Source: Adiantum capillus-veneris
Taxonomy: Eukaryota > Streptophyta > Polypodiopsida > Polypodiales > Pteridaceae
Length of the DNA stretch: 64,000 bases
Direction of reading: 5' to 3'
NCBI GenBank assembly: GCA_014529385.2
Contig: CM043971.1
Coordinates: 53,355,209 to 53,419,208 of the forward strand
In this document: in pieces, positions 23,573 to 33,565 of the stretch
Numbering within the stretch: position 1 is the first letter of the stretch
Layout of the letters: every line of letters begins with the position of its first letter
Position numbers and translations under genes: made by a program
Notes under the pieces: model-generated
Seen by the model: only the letters and a program-made list of their open reading frames with translations
What the model was told of the DNA's origin: nothing
Database searches by the model: none

Positions 23573-24739
23573 TTACTTAGTTCCTAGATGGCGTACTCCG
23601 GGACGACTGTGTGCATGGGTTGAACAATTGTGTCTATGCATAGCCTTGGTTGGGTTTACCATGCTTTGAAGATCAATGCAGTTCAAACCATTATGTTGTG
23701 CAAGAGTTGGGTCTTGAGTAATTAACTCTAGGGTTTTTGATGTCGTGGTTTTCAGATGCTTTCTTCCAAAGAGCAAATCTTGTAGCTTGTGTGCAAGAGT
23801 TGGGTCTTGAGTAATTAACTCTAGGGTTTTTGATGTCGTGGTTTTCAGATGCTTGTGTGCCCTTTGCTTGATTGTACCATTAGGATGCTTTGGCATGCTG
23901 ATTTCCTGAGCTGTTGGTATCAATAATGATTCCTATTGAGATTTTATCCACCATTGATATCTTTTGTCTTCGACAGAATGGTGTGGTGGAATCTTTTGAG
24001 ACTTAGCTCTCCATTGCTTGATTGGTTTTACGGTTTGCGGAGAAGATAAGTGCTCCTTTTTCTTCCAAATACATTTCGTGTTAGTTTCCTTGCTCGGAGA
24101 TGCTCCTCTTTGTGTTTTGAACCTTGGAACCATCTTCGGTACAGTAGATGATGTTTTGGGCACCCAGATTTGAATCGGCTTGTCCTTAAGTTGTGCTTTT
24201 GATACCCAAATTTGCCTGACTCCTTGCATGCTACTTGTAGCATTTGCTTGTCGATAGGATGGAGAAGATTGATTACTTCGTGGTTTAGTCTGTTGGTAAC
24301 TTTCTTTCCATTCCTCCTTGCTTGGTGCAATTGGAACAATGAGTTGTCCACCTTTAGGTAATAGCTTGAGTTGATTGGTATCTCAATCTGGTACTGCCTT
24401 GTATGTCCGCATCCAGAGGATTCCAAGAATCATTGTATCATTCATGTGTTCATCTGGTAAGCATACAAACTGATGAGGGTATGAACATCGGTGTACTATC
24501 ACATTTAAGTTGACTACTCCCAATGTTGGTGTTGGGTTCTTGTTGCATCTTTTGATAGTCGCTATTCCTGCTGTCAAAGACTGACTTGTTGCTTTCTTGT
24601 ACGTGGAATAACTGACTGCATTTACTCGAGCTCTTGCGTTGACCAATGCATTCGTGCTATGATTGTTCAACTGTACTTTGATGCAAAGGTCCATTCCATC
24701 TAACCATTCATCATTTGTTGAAACTGCATCCTTCTCCAA
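23573..24739 (-). pseudogene. retropepsin-like domain plus Lys-rich tail, 3' of integrase
   Basis: The 24,383-24,739 part reads like a retroviral-type aspartic protease: MDLCIKVQLNNHSTNALV, then NARARVNAVSYSTYKK where DTGA-[D/R]-xNxISYxxYK is expected, and finally MILGILWMRTYKAVPD, the ILG-x-x-W strand typical of gag-type proteases. The catalytic Asp-Thr-Gly is replaced by Asn-Ala-Arg, so it is inactive. After a frameshift near 24,400 the frame continues into a Lys/Gln/Trp-rich tail with two QIW(V)-type repeats and ends near 23,573. It is in the same frame as the integrase C-terminus at 24,830 and separated from it by a single TGA. So integrase and protease-like domain appear to have been one reading frame, an unusual order. 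The alternative is fusion to a second gag-protease fragment. Confidence 0.7.
23698..23855 (-). repeat. 65-bp direct repeat, offset 93 bp, in frame
   Basis: The segments starting GTGCAAGAGTTGGGTCTTGA at 23,698 and at 23,791 are near-identical over 65 bp, with 28 bp between them. The offset (93) is a multiple of three, and the minus-strand frame reads LELITQDPTLA twice. Confidence 0.9.
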
Positions 24740-24829
24740 TTCCCATTGTCGGTCATCTATTTCCAGAGTGTTGATAGGAATAGGTATTTGTTGAATCTTG
24801 AGAGCAGATTTCCTTTTGAGTACCCAAAG

Positions 24830-26100
24830 TCAAGCTTCTTCTTGGGCTTCATCAATAACGTGCTGTCGTTTTATCTTTATTTGCTTAGCTGCATGCATTC
24901 TTTCTAGCAATTTATTGGTTAGTGGCAAGTTGTACTTCTTTAAACGACATCCACCAATCCAATTAGCCATCGGTTCACCATCTAGGGTGGACAACTTAAA
25001 TGCTCCATTTGGAGATACATCTTCAACGATAAACGTTCCGCTTCTCTTTTTCTTAAACTTGGGAATGTGTTGCTTAAGGGAATAGACTAAAACTAAGTTC
25101 CCTTTTTTGAAGATTTTTGTAATTAGATGGGAATCAAAAAACTGTTTTTGTTTCTGCTTTTGTGCATAGATGTGAGGAGCAGTTAGCCTTTGCTCATCTA
25201 GATTTTCTAAATCTTCAAATCTTTCTAACAGTTCATGTCCAGTCCACTCAAGATTCTTAGCTACCCTTAGTGTCGGCAATAGAAATTCTATTGGCAGTAT
25301 GGCATCAAGATCATAAACAAGGTTAAAGGGTGTAGCATTTAAAGCCGTTTTGAATGAAACTCGATAAGCCCATAGAGCAGCATGGAGATTCATTTCCCAG
25401 TTTGTCCTTCCTAAACTAAACACTTTAGTCAATACCGAGCTAAGAATTTTATTGTATGCTCAGCTTGTGCATTTGCTTGTGGGTGATAGGGAGCTGATTT
25501 GTTATGGATGACCATAAATTCATTAAGCAGATACTCAATTATCTCATTGAGGAAATGAGTTCCCCTATCACTGACTATTTCTATTCGCAGTCTATATGTT
25601 GTGAACACATACTCGTATAAGAATGCAGCAGTGGTTCTACATCATTCTTTTGAGTTGCTTTAGCCTCGGCCCACTTGGTCAAATAGTCTATAGCTACAAT
25701 GATATATTGAGCTTGGGTTCTATAAGCAGACGGCTGTATTGGCCCAACAAAATCTATACCCCATTTTGCGAAAGCTCTAGCCCCCATCATTGGTCTTAAG
25801 GGCATGCTATCTCCATGGGTTGACATTTTTTCTTGTTGACAAGCATCACATCTCCGAACATATTCTTTGGCATCTGCAAAAAGTGTTGGCCACCATATAC
25901 CTGCCATTAAGATTGCTCTTGCAGTGGTCTCACTAGAGAAGTGACCTCCAACTAATTCAACATGTGCTTGTTCTATAGTTGGAATATATTCGTCTTCATT
26001 TGCACAAAGACGTAGATGTTGATCCTTACCTCTTCGATACAATTGGTTTCCAAGAAGAGCATAATCTCTTGCTTCAGTTTCAATTGCTCTTTGAAAGAAG
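24830..26100 (-). pseudogene. Ty3/gypsy integrase relic
   Basis: Minus-strand reading from about 26,100. The zinc-binding H2C2 domain is complete: EQAHVELVGGHF, then GIWWPTLFADAKEYVRRCDACQ. The catalytic core begins with KWGIDFVGPI (first Asp) and IIVAIDYLTKWAEA. Between 25,580 and 25,433 the frame shifts; the readable peptide SDRGTHF (second Asp) and a PYHPQAN-AQAEHT stretch (catalytic Glu region) are present. From 25,432 the C-terminal domain follows (LHAALWAYRVSFKT, ATPFNLVYD, GNLVLVYSLKQ, GAFKLSTLDGE) and ends in TGA at 24,830. Both Asp residues and the Glu are recognisable, but the frameshift kills it. No RT lies upstream; homology stops abruptly near 26,100 where the repeat island begins. 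Confidence 0.9.
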
Positions 26101-26725
26101 ACTATATGTCTTGAACTCTTGTGGATTTGTATAGGAATCCTATATGTCTTGATTTGTGGATTTGTGAACGCAACACATCATAGGCCATAGGCCGAGTAGG
26201 GAAAGAGGAGAGCGATGGGGAAGCTGTACAAAGCACATGACAGTGGCAGCGTTAATGTGGGTCTCTAGAACCTGTGGGTGCTCTAGCGTGCTTTTGGGAT
26301 GTATTTTACGACATCACCTCCTACACCAAGGACCACATGCCGGTGTGCGGTCCACTATGAACAACACTGGGGATTTTTGTTTTCAAAACATGACAATATT
26401 GCTCACGGGTCCAATGTTTTTTAATCGTTAGATTTCAAACTTGCCTTTAAGAAAATAAAAAAATTTAAATTTACAGGGAGGACGTGCGGTCCAATAGCAA
26501 TCATGTGGTCCAATAGCAGTCGTTGTGTCAAGCTAAAAACAGGCTCGCACCCCTACTGTTATACCCATACGCTCGCTTGTACCCTACGTAGCCACGCCCG
26601 CTTCTGCCTTCTCAGAAGGCCTACACACAAGAAGTTGGCACTGTAGCCGAGAGGTTGCGCAGTAACCGCCCACGCTAGCCTTACATACGCGTGTTGACTT
26701 CTGAGCCTCGTTGGCGCCCTCCACG
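26101..26725. other. start of repeat island, no gene recognised
   Basis: Contains a short duplicated stretch (CTATATGTCTTGA at about 26,101 and 26,141) and a duplicated GGTCCAATAGCA (about 26,488 and 26,506). No ORF with recognisable motifs. Confidence 0.5.
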
Positions 26726-26772
26726 TACACACACACACACACACTCACACAACAAACACACACACACACACA
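26726..26772. repeat. (AC)n microsatellites
   Basis: Two AC runs (26,726-26,745 and 26,755-26,772) separated by an ACTCACACAACAA-type interruption. Confidence 0.95.
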
Positions 26773-26837
26773 TGCAATTGCGTCTGCGATTGAACATCAA
26801 TGGAGTACATCGCAATGCTCCATTTACTAAGTAGCGT

Positions 26838-27056
26838 CTATGTAAAGGTACGGGCCATCGCTTGACCAACTGGGGAGTGTTTTTTTTTCCACACACACAG
26901 ATCATGCATCACGACTGGAGAAGGAGGCGCGACATAAAATTTTCGGCTAGCGCAAAAGGGGGTATGTTTCCAGGGTTCTGCTGGCAACCGTTGTAATACC
27001 ATTTGACGAAGGTGACGGTTGCGGCTGATGGCCAGCTTGGTCTTCGTAACTGCCAT
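26838..27056 (-). pseudogene. unrecognised ORF start downstream of a (GA)n tract
   Basis: An ATG at 27,056 opens a frame beginning MAVTKTKLAISRNRHLRQ that runs in frame to 26,838. The start is basic and Arg-rich. On the coding strand it sits about 35 bp after a (GA)n tract (27,089-27,107) and downstream of the eL42 copy. I do not recognise the product. Given its neighbours it may be another processed gene fragment; it may also be chance. Confidence 0.25.
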
Positions 27057-27169
27057 GATCGACGGGCGCTCCGTCAAGTTGGCGCGGTTCTCTCTCTCTC
27101 TCTCTCTTAAAACAGTGCAAAGGTCTTGAGCAAAACTCTTCGATTCATCATGATGCTGCAAAAATTGAC

Positions 27170-27484
27170 CTAGTACATGGCACCCTTGTGCTTCTTGTCA
27201 CCACCAATCTCAAAGTGCTTGCATCGGTTGATTGGATGCTGAGTTACATGCTCGCAGCTCTGACATTGCAACCTTAACACAATTTTCTTTGTAGTCCTAG
27301 CCTTCTTGTGGAAGACCGGCTTTGTTTGGCCACCATAGCTAGATTGCTACCTATCATAACACCCCTTTCCTTGCACATAGAGAATGTCCTTGCCCTTCTT
27401 GTATTGAGTCACCTTATGCAAGGTGTGCTTCTTGCAGTCCTTGCCCTTGCAAAAGGACTTCTTCGTCTTTTGAACGTTCACCAT
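27170..27484 (-). pseudogene. ribosomal protein eL42 (RPL36a/L44) processed pseudogene
   Basis: The minus-strand frame from ATG at 27,484 to the TAG at 27,170 is exactly 105 codons, the family's usual length, with no intron. It starts [20 protein letters not shown] and continues [37 protein letters not shown] and [12 protein letters not shown]. This is the 60S subunit zinc-ribbon protein eL42, with Cys12/Cys17 and the CxxC pair conserved. The only break is a TAG at codon 46 (27,347-27,349), where a Lys codon (AAG) is expected, plus a few unusual substitutions. As I recall, plant eL42 genes contain introns, so this looks like a reverse-transcribed copy. On the coding strand the ATG is preceded by a ~50-bp leader, a 135-bp (GA)n tract and a GC-rich hairpin. 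Confidence 0.93.
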
Positions 27485-27537
27485 GGCCGCTGGTTTGCTG
27501 AAGTAGCATTGACGATCGGAAGGAGATGAGAAGAGCG

Positions 27538-27672
<135 letters not shown>

Positions 27673-27745
27673 GCACCGCGCGCCGGCGCGCGCCCTTAAA
27701 GGAAGTTCGAAAAAACTTTTTCCCAAAAACTTGGCAAACCGACAT
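27673..27745 (-). repeat. GC hairpin module, copy H1
   Basis: Contains the 14-bp perfect palindrome GCGCGCCGGCGCGC (27,678-27,691), then CCTTAAAGG, GAAAAAACTTTTT and GGCAAACCGACAT. The same succession recurs 602 bp away (H2). Module order on the minus strand: GGTTTGCC block, hairpin, (GA)n, gene. Confidence 0.92.
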
Positions 27746-27948
27746 ACATGACTGACAAGATATTGGAAACCATCACAATCACGGCTAAGGTTTCAACTTC
27801 CAGATCAACTAAGGATCATATTAATCCAAATTTAACTTCTAAGTTTCTAAGAGGGTGGAAAGTAAGATCTTTCCTTCAAAACTCTTCAAAAATCAGAACA
27901 TTGCCTTTATATATTCGCTATTTTATGAATTGGCGAACCTTCACACAT

Positions 27949-28263
27949 TCATTTTGTGAGGAATTGCAGCCATTTATCATCATTATCATCATCATCATCT
28001 ACAAGACCCCACATTGCTAGAAACTTTAGCATCTCATTGCCATCACCCCTGCCTAAAACCACACATGCAATGCCCACGTACTTGTATTGAAGTCTGAGAG
28101 CCAAGTAATGAGAATACACCATACAATTATCCCCTAGGCAAAACATGACAAATCCAGGAGAACTTGCTCAATCAATAAATGCTGTGGGAGAAAATCTCTC
28201 TGCAAATGTGCATCAAAGGCTACATTCTTACTATAAGCATCGTTCAATGTTGTGAGCAACCAT
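27949..28263 (-). pseudogene. unrecognised degenerate ORF behind hairpin H2
   Basis: An ATG at 28,263 follows directly after hairpin H2 and a short (GA)n on the minus strand. Its own frame has early stops. A second frame over the first half (NDAYSKNVAFDAHLQRDF) and the open frame at 27,949-28,146 (YSHYLALRLQYKYVG, then an Asp run) both look coding, which suggests a frameshifted copy of an unknown gene. The position matches that of the eL42 and mL53 copies relative to their hairpins. Confidence 0.3.
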
Positions 28264-28345
28264 GATCTCTCTCTAGCACCGCGCGCCGGCGCGCGCCCTT
28301 AAAGGGAGTTCAACACGAAAAAAACTTTTTCTGGCAAACCGACAT
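28264..28345 (-). repeat. GC hairpin module, copy H2
   Basis: The palindrome GCGCGCCGGCGCGC is at 28,281-28,294, followed by CCTTAAAGGGAGTTC and, after a short insertion, AAAAAACTTTTT and GGCAAACCGACAT. Near-identical to H1. Preceded by CTCTCTCTAGC. Confidence 0.92.
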
Positions 28346-28377
28346 ATTGTGAAACAACAAAGGTAAATTGATAAAAT

Positions 28378-28507
28378 TTGAAGGTTTTTACACCCAATTA
28401 CAATATTTTTTTCAAATTTTGTAGGTTTTCTCACCTTCAAAAATAAAATTTAGAGGTAAATTTAAAAAAAAATTTGTAGGTGGGATTACACTAAACCTAG
28501 GTTTTGT
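28378..28507. repeat. 'core' repeat copy 1
   Basis: GAAGGTTTTTACACC...TTTTGTAGGTTTTC, then TTTAGAGGTAAATTT and GTAGGTGGGATTACAC, then AAACCTAGGTTTT. It aligns throughout with copy 2, 860 bp downstream, and with the inverted copy at 12.8 kb. It lies just beyond hairpin H2 on the side away from the gene copy. Confidence 0.88.
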
Positions 28508-28606
28508 TCGAGCACTCGAGTTCAAGTCTTGAGAAAACACAAGACTCTCCTCGATCTTTACGGTCTCTTAGAATAGTTTCCTGCGAAGTTAAAACTTCTT
28601 GTTCTT

Positions 28607-28722
28607 CTCCTCTTTCTCCCTCCCTCCCTCTCTCTCTTTCGCTCTCTCTCTCTCACTCTCTCTCTCCACGCACCGGCGTACACTTGTGAAGGCAGCCCAA
28701 AGCCCTGTTCAAATGAACTGGT

Positions 28723-28759
<37 letters not shown>
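28607..28759. repeat. two (CT)n tracts with a small hairpin between
   Basis: CT-rich 28,607-28,667, then CACGCACCGGCGTACACTTG (a weaker version of the GC hairpin with a following TTGTGAAGG), then (CT)n at 28,725-28,759. Confidence 0.85.
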
Positions 28760-28761
<2 letters not shown>

Positions 28762-28878
28762 CCAAAGGTTGCATTAGAGACATTCATGTCTTACATAGCA
28801 CAAAATAGAATTGGCGATTTGGCCTACGTATGGAGTATTCTTGACAAGTACAACCTCTTCAAGAGGGATGATGACAAG

Positions 28879-29170
28879 TCAAGGGATGACAACCTCCTTG
28901 AACATTTCCTCGGTTTCAATGGCTTGCAACAACTGCTTAAGGATGGATTTGTGGATGTCTTGAGCATGGAGGACTAAGCCATCAAGGCTGATCTCCTCCT
29001 TGCTGTTAGTGTAAGTAGTAGACACAAGGGGAGGGGTCTTGTTTGTACGGTGCTTGATGAGAATTTGGCACTTGGGGTTGCTGGAGTTGCGCTAGAAATT
29101 CCATGACTAATGCAGAACTCACATCAAAGGCGTTGAACTCGATCTTTACCTTGCTTAAATGCTTCAACAT
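28879..29170 (-). pseudogene. probable mitochondrial ribosomal protein mL53 (MRPL53) processed pseudogene
   Basis: ATG at 29,170 opens MLKHLSKVKIEFNAFD and VMEFLA. After a one-base frameshift near 29,090 the homologous frame continues SNPKCQILIKHRTNKTPPLV, TTYTNSKEE, AQDIHKSILKQ and IETEEMFKE, ending at 28,879-28,881. The start MLKxLSKVxIEFN, the NPKCQ-x-x-x-K-x-RT-x-x-x-PP-x-V block and the C-terminal ETEEMF match what I know of plant mL53, a small thioredoxin-fold protein of the mitochondrial large ribosomal subunit; I have no database confirmation. No intron interrupts it. On the coding strand the ATG is immediately preceded by a (GA)n tract, then a hairpin and core copy 2. Confidence 0.6.
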
Positions 29171-29232
29171 CTCTTTCTCTCTCTCTCCCTCCCTCTCTCT
29201 CTCTCTCTCTCAGCGCACGACACTGACGTGCA
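29171..29232. repeat. (CT)n tract plus hairpin H3
   Basis: CT-rich 29,171-29,211 starts at the base next to the mL53 ATG. It is followed by GCGCACGACACTGACGTGCAC (imperfect GCAC/GTGC stem) and CTTTTGAAGG, the counterpart of the CCTTAAAGG of H1/H2. Confidence 0.8.
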
Positions 29233-29238
29233 CCTTTT

Positions 29239-29362
29239 GAAGGTTTTCACACTAAATTACACTACATTTCTCCAAAATTTGTAGGTTTTCTTACCCTCAA
29301 ATCTAAAATTTAGAGGTAAATCTTAAAATTTTAGGTGGGATCACACTTAACCTAGGTTTTCT
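29239..29362. repeat. 'core' repeat copy 2
   Basis: Same block order as copy 1 (GAAGGTTTTCACAC, TTTGTAGGTTTTC, TTTAGAGGTAAAT, GTGGGATCACACTTAACCTA), with small indels. Directly adjacent to hairpin H3. Confidence 0.88.
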
Positions 29363-30240
29363 GAGCATTAACTATAAATGAATCATCTTATGTCCTGTGC
29401 AAACCGAAGCTCTCTCACAAATCTTGCCCACTCTCAAGGTACTCTTTTCCTTTTACATGAACCAAGTGCTCCACAACCCTAAGGAAACAAAATTCACAGT
29501 TGAGACATTTTATTGGGTCAGAGTAGTTTCAATCAAAATTGTGTTAATTGATTGGACATATTTATTTATTTTTTTTAAAATAAAATATTTAAGCGTCTTC
29601 AAAATTAGAATCTTGCATTTTAAAAATTGGTTTATATTTTTATGTATTTTAGTGTCTTTAAAATTTAGGATCAGTAAAGCATTTTAGTGTTTTGGACGAT
29701 TTAGAACTCCAATAATCCATCTTGATCGAGCCTGCAATCAAGAATGATTAGGGACATAACCATTTATGGACCAGAGCATGGCCACAAGCTTATTTATATG
29801 AATTTGCTATAGCAGACGTGGCAATGGTCATGCTTCCGAGTGTTAAGTGTAATTTCTACCTTAAAGGGGCAAAGACGAGCAATGCCCGTGGTATGCAAGT
29901 TCTTGCCTAGAGATTATTAAAGAAATGATCTGTTGCCTTGGATGCTAGAAATTTGGTCAGTCTCACCCATTCATCGATGGCAAAAAAGGGTTTACAAAGT
30001 CGATGACAAAAATGGGTTTGCAAAGTCAATGTAAGATGACATGTTTTGGGATTCTACAAAATCAAACAAGCATATGTGTGCAATTATAATGATGGCTTAC
30101 ATGATATTAAGCACCGAGTTGTCACACCATGTTTTTGGGGTTGCAAAAAATACATCCCATCCCGTTTGAACCCCATGGGGGTTGTGGAGGGTTATGTTTG
30201 GTTTTGCATTTACTTTGCTACATTATCCTCTATAGAGTCA
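29363..30240. other. no recognisable gene
   Basis: AT-rich; contains a short local duplication (GGGTTTACAAAGTCGATG and GGGTTTGCAAAGTCAATG near 29,990 and 30,015). The integrase core expected next to 30,241 on the minus strand was not found here. Confidence 0.5.
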
Positions 30241-30648
30241 CTATTGAGGTCTTGATCTTGATTTTTTTATTTTATATACTCGCTTGGTTACTTGTTCGCT
30301 CGGAAGTACTCGCTCGAGGATTGGGATTCCTCGTTTGTAACATTGAGGACAATTTTTCACAAAAGAATGAACATCACTCCTCATAGTTGTCCAAAATACT
30401 CCAAGTCTCAAGATTCGTCGCATAGTTTGATCTTCTGCAAAGTGAATTCCTACTATGGTAATATGTGCTTGACTTAGGTATTGGGTTTTGTCTTTAGGAT
30501 TAATGCATAAAAGAAATATTCCATCCCGATTTCTATTGTATAGCCTTCCATCTAGTAATTCATACATAGCCGATTGCTCAATTAATCCGATTGTAATAGC
30601 AAGTGGTATTTGCAAATCCACTTGAGCTATTGTCATCAATGATACCAT
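30241..30648 (-). pseudogene. gypsy integrase zinc-binding (H2C2) domain, truncated
   Basis: A 135-codon open frame contains LDGRLYNRNRDGIF, HITIVGIHF, a GVFWTTMRSDVHSFVK linker and NCPQCYKRG. This is the His-x3/4-His...Cys-x2-Cys integrase N-terminal zinc domain. The catalytic core does not follow; homology ends at the repeat island. It follows RNase H (30,661-31,370) in the usual pol order. Confidence 0.82.
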
Positions 30649-30660
30649 ATTTTCCGACCA

Positions 30661-31984
30661 TCAAGGTAACATTTCCACAAAGAATAAATATGCATCTAGT
30701 AGATCATCGTCTACTCCTTTAGGCGGTTCTCCTGAAACAATCTTTGACAAATGATCTGCTCTTTGATGTGTAGTACCCTTTTTCACAACTACAATGAAAT
30801 CAAATTCCAGAAGAATGATGAACCATCTCACTATTCTTCCTATGTTGCTTGGCTTGTTGACCAAGTATAATAAGGCTTGGTGGTCCACAAAGAACACAAA
30901 TTTGTTTGCTAATAGGTAATGTCTATACTTTTTTACGGCATAAATCATTCCTAGTCCTTCCCTCTTGGTGGTGGTATAGTTCTTTTCTGCCATGTTCAAC
31001 TGTCGGCTAGCATAGAAATAGGAAAATCAATTTTCCGATCTTCAAGTTGAGCTAGTATACATCCGATGGAAAAATTGGAAGCATCTACATGTATGTGGAA
31101 TATCTTATTCCAATTTGGTGCTTTCAATATTGGAGCTAAAGTGAGAGCTTGCTTAAACTTCATGAAGGATTCTTCACACTCATCAGTCCATTCAAAGTGT
31201 GTAATCAAGCTGTACATGGGTTTTGCAATTATAGCGTACATGTAAATAAACCGTCTGTAATAACCACAATATCCCATGAAGGCTTGAACCCCCTTGACTG
31301 TTGTCGGTCTAGGCAAATTAGCAATAACATGAATTTTATCCATATCAGTAGCTATGCCATTTTTAGACACTATATGTCCAATATTTTTCCTTGTCTACCC
31401 ATAAATGTGCACTTTTCAAGATTTAAGCAAATCCTATAAAGTCTACATTTCACGAATACTTTTTGAGGTGTTCAAAATGATCGTCCTGGATTGATGAATG
31501 TACGCATAGATCATCCATATATTTCTAAGAAATTCCTATATTCTTTGAAATCATAGCTCATCAATCTTTGAAAGGTGGAAGGAGCATTAGTTAACCCAAA
31601 AGGCATAACCCGATAGGCAAGAATACCCCATTCCGTTGCAAAGGCAGTTTTATGCTGATCTTTTGGGTCAACCAAAAGTTGATTGTATCCCGAAAAGCCA
31701 TCTAAAAAGCTGTAAGCCTCTTTACTTGCAACTCGTTCTAAAACATGCTCAGTGATAGGAAGAGGAAAAGTTGTCTCCCTTATTCACCTTCTTGAGGTTG
31801 ACACAAACCCGTAGTTTCCATTCTTCTTGGGTACTACCACAATTGGAGACACCCAATCTGTGTGTTCAATTTCATAAATGAATTTGGCTTCCTTTAATTT
31901 TTCACTCTCTTCTTTGATCTTTCTGGCAAATGTCTCATTATATGTGTATGGCCTTTGTCTACTTGGTTTTGGATCATCTCTCAT
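30661..31984 (-). pseudogene. gypsy reverse transcriptase and RNase H
   Basis: RT starts near 31,984 (TDWVSPIVVVPKKNG). After frameshifts it continues with LDGFSGYNQ, MPFGLTNAPSTFQRLM and the catalytic YMDD box at 31,510-31,521, which is intact. From 31,370 comes the RT connection (VQAFMGYCGYYRRFI) and RNase H with HVDASNFSIGCILAQ, then in another frame YTTTKREGLGMIYAVKKYRH and FVDHQALLYLVNKP. The end ADHLSKI is the RNase H C-terminus. At least three frame breaks make it non-coding today. The order and motifs are those of Ty3/gypsy pol. Confidence 0.92.
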
Positions 31985-32059
31985 GGGTATGGTATGTTGT
32001 CAGATTTTTGGATCAACACCCTTGAGATCCTTATAAGACCAAGCAAAGATGTCTCGGTA

Positions 32060-32458
32060 TTATTTCAGTAAGATTAACAACAACCCTTCTTCTGCTTCTG
32101 TCAGGTCATTTGCAATGTAGGGAGGTCTAGGCTCTTCTTTTGGTTCGGCTAGATCTATCTCTTTTGCATTTTCAGGTCCTTCATAGGACTTGCCCTGTTT
32201 TCGTAGTTCCCTATCAGGTTGTTTGATTATGATCTTTCGGTCTTGGAGAGTATATTTCTTGTAATGGGATGGAACACTCATTACATTTGTACCATCCTCT
32301 TTTGTGGTTTCCGTTTCGATTGTATATATCTTCTTTATAGATTTTTTCAACTCTTGATACTTCTTTTTTCGCTCAACTCGTGTCATGATTGAACCCTTGT
32401 CCTGTTTTTTAGGTTTTGCTTGAGTTTCCTTTCTCGTTTTTCTCAATATTTTTGTCAT
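32060..32458 (-). pseudogene. Lys/Glu-rich linker between protease and RT
   Basis: A 132-codon open frame, very rich in Lys, Glu and Thr (EREK-type composition), ending with LTEAEEGLL. It lies where gypsy polyproteins have the protease-RT linker. No motif beyond composition. Confidence 0.5.
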
Positions 32459-33239
32459 TTCATGTTCTTCGTTTTAAGGATATCTACCAGTGATTTTGTC
32501 CTTCACAGAATCATGTGCATCTATCTCCATCAAGAACTGTGTTCTACTGGAGACTGATGGCAGAGGTCTAGCTTTCACGTTTTTGGTGTCTCTTTTTTGT
32601 CTTTACCATTTCTATCTTCTTGGTTTCTGGTTAGGAAAGTCAAAAAACTTTTCCTCGCCTCCGTTTATGAGTAACTTAGCTCTCACAGGTTCTTTTTCCG
32701 ACCCCGAATGATCTGTGGTAGTTGAGTGTTCTTCTAAATCATCTGTTGCATCATAATAGAAGTCTAAAAAGACTTGTTATCCTTGCATTCCAAAATTTTT
32801 TCTTCAATGTGGAGGGTTGAGTTCATTTGGATGGGAATTATGTCGTAGCCGTCCTCATTGCAAAATTGAGTAGGCATAGACGTATTTACACATACATCCA
32901 TTGTTGCTAAAATTTGAGTCCATTCAAATGGCTGAAACAAATGCTTTGGAAAGGGTTAAGGTACATAGGCTTCGTCTATGCAATCCCTTTCTAAGATACA
33001 TTCTTCTCGTTTTAAACTCCCGTTTTCTAAATCTCCGCATATCCAAATAGGAGTGTCTTTGTTCAACTAAGTTGCTTAGTTTCAGCTGAAGAGATTGAAT
33101 CGAATTCTTGTATGGTTATTTTCATGACGTCCCTATAAGTGTGATTTTTTAGATTAACCCTCGTTATTGATCCCACTTGCTTCAAGTACAGACAATTGTT
33201 TTCCCAATCTTGGATGAGTTGTACTTGTCACATGAAAGG

Positions 33240-33500
33240 TCTCCCCAAAATGATTTCATAATTGAGTTTCTTCCCAAAGTCTACTATGGCAAAAGTGTAT
33301 TGATATTCAATCCCACAGGAATTAACTATCACTTTTTCAAGCAGTCCTAAGGGTCTTTCGATATGTCCATCAACCAATTGGAATTTCATTTGAGTTTATC
33401 TAATGGATGATTGTCCCCAAGATTCCCATATCGCTTTCGTGGCTATGGCTATGCCTACCCCACTATCTAGTATTGCCCTAGTTTCTATATCATTATACCT
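33240..33500 (-). pseudogene. gypsy aspartic protease
   Basis: The minus strand reads RAILDSGVGIAIATKAIWES, in which Asp-Ser-Gly is the protease active site. After a stop come FQLVDGHIERPLG and YEIILGRPFM, the ILG-R-P-F strand that closes the fold. It lies between the gag and RT regions. Stops after the active-site helix and before VQLIQDWENN show decay. Confidence 0.8.
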
Positions 33501-33565
33501 CACTGGAAGGGTCGTGTTTCCTTCTCCTCTTCATAGTATTCTCCGACTTTGTTTATTGGAACATA

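Noticed and set aside
23698-23855. Two near-identical repeats with a spacer, possible mini-CRISPR
   Set aside because: Only two units, in a plant genome, inside a retroelement coding relic; an in-frame duplication explains it.
28786-28977. 63-codon plus-strand ORF as a gene
   Set aside because: It is antisense to the mL53-like pseudogene, whose minus-strand frames carry the recognisable motifs.
29740-30240. Integrase core following the truncated zinc domain at 30.24 kb
   Set aside because: No D, D or E block could be read in any minus-strand frame; the sequence appears unrelated.
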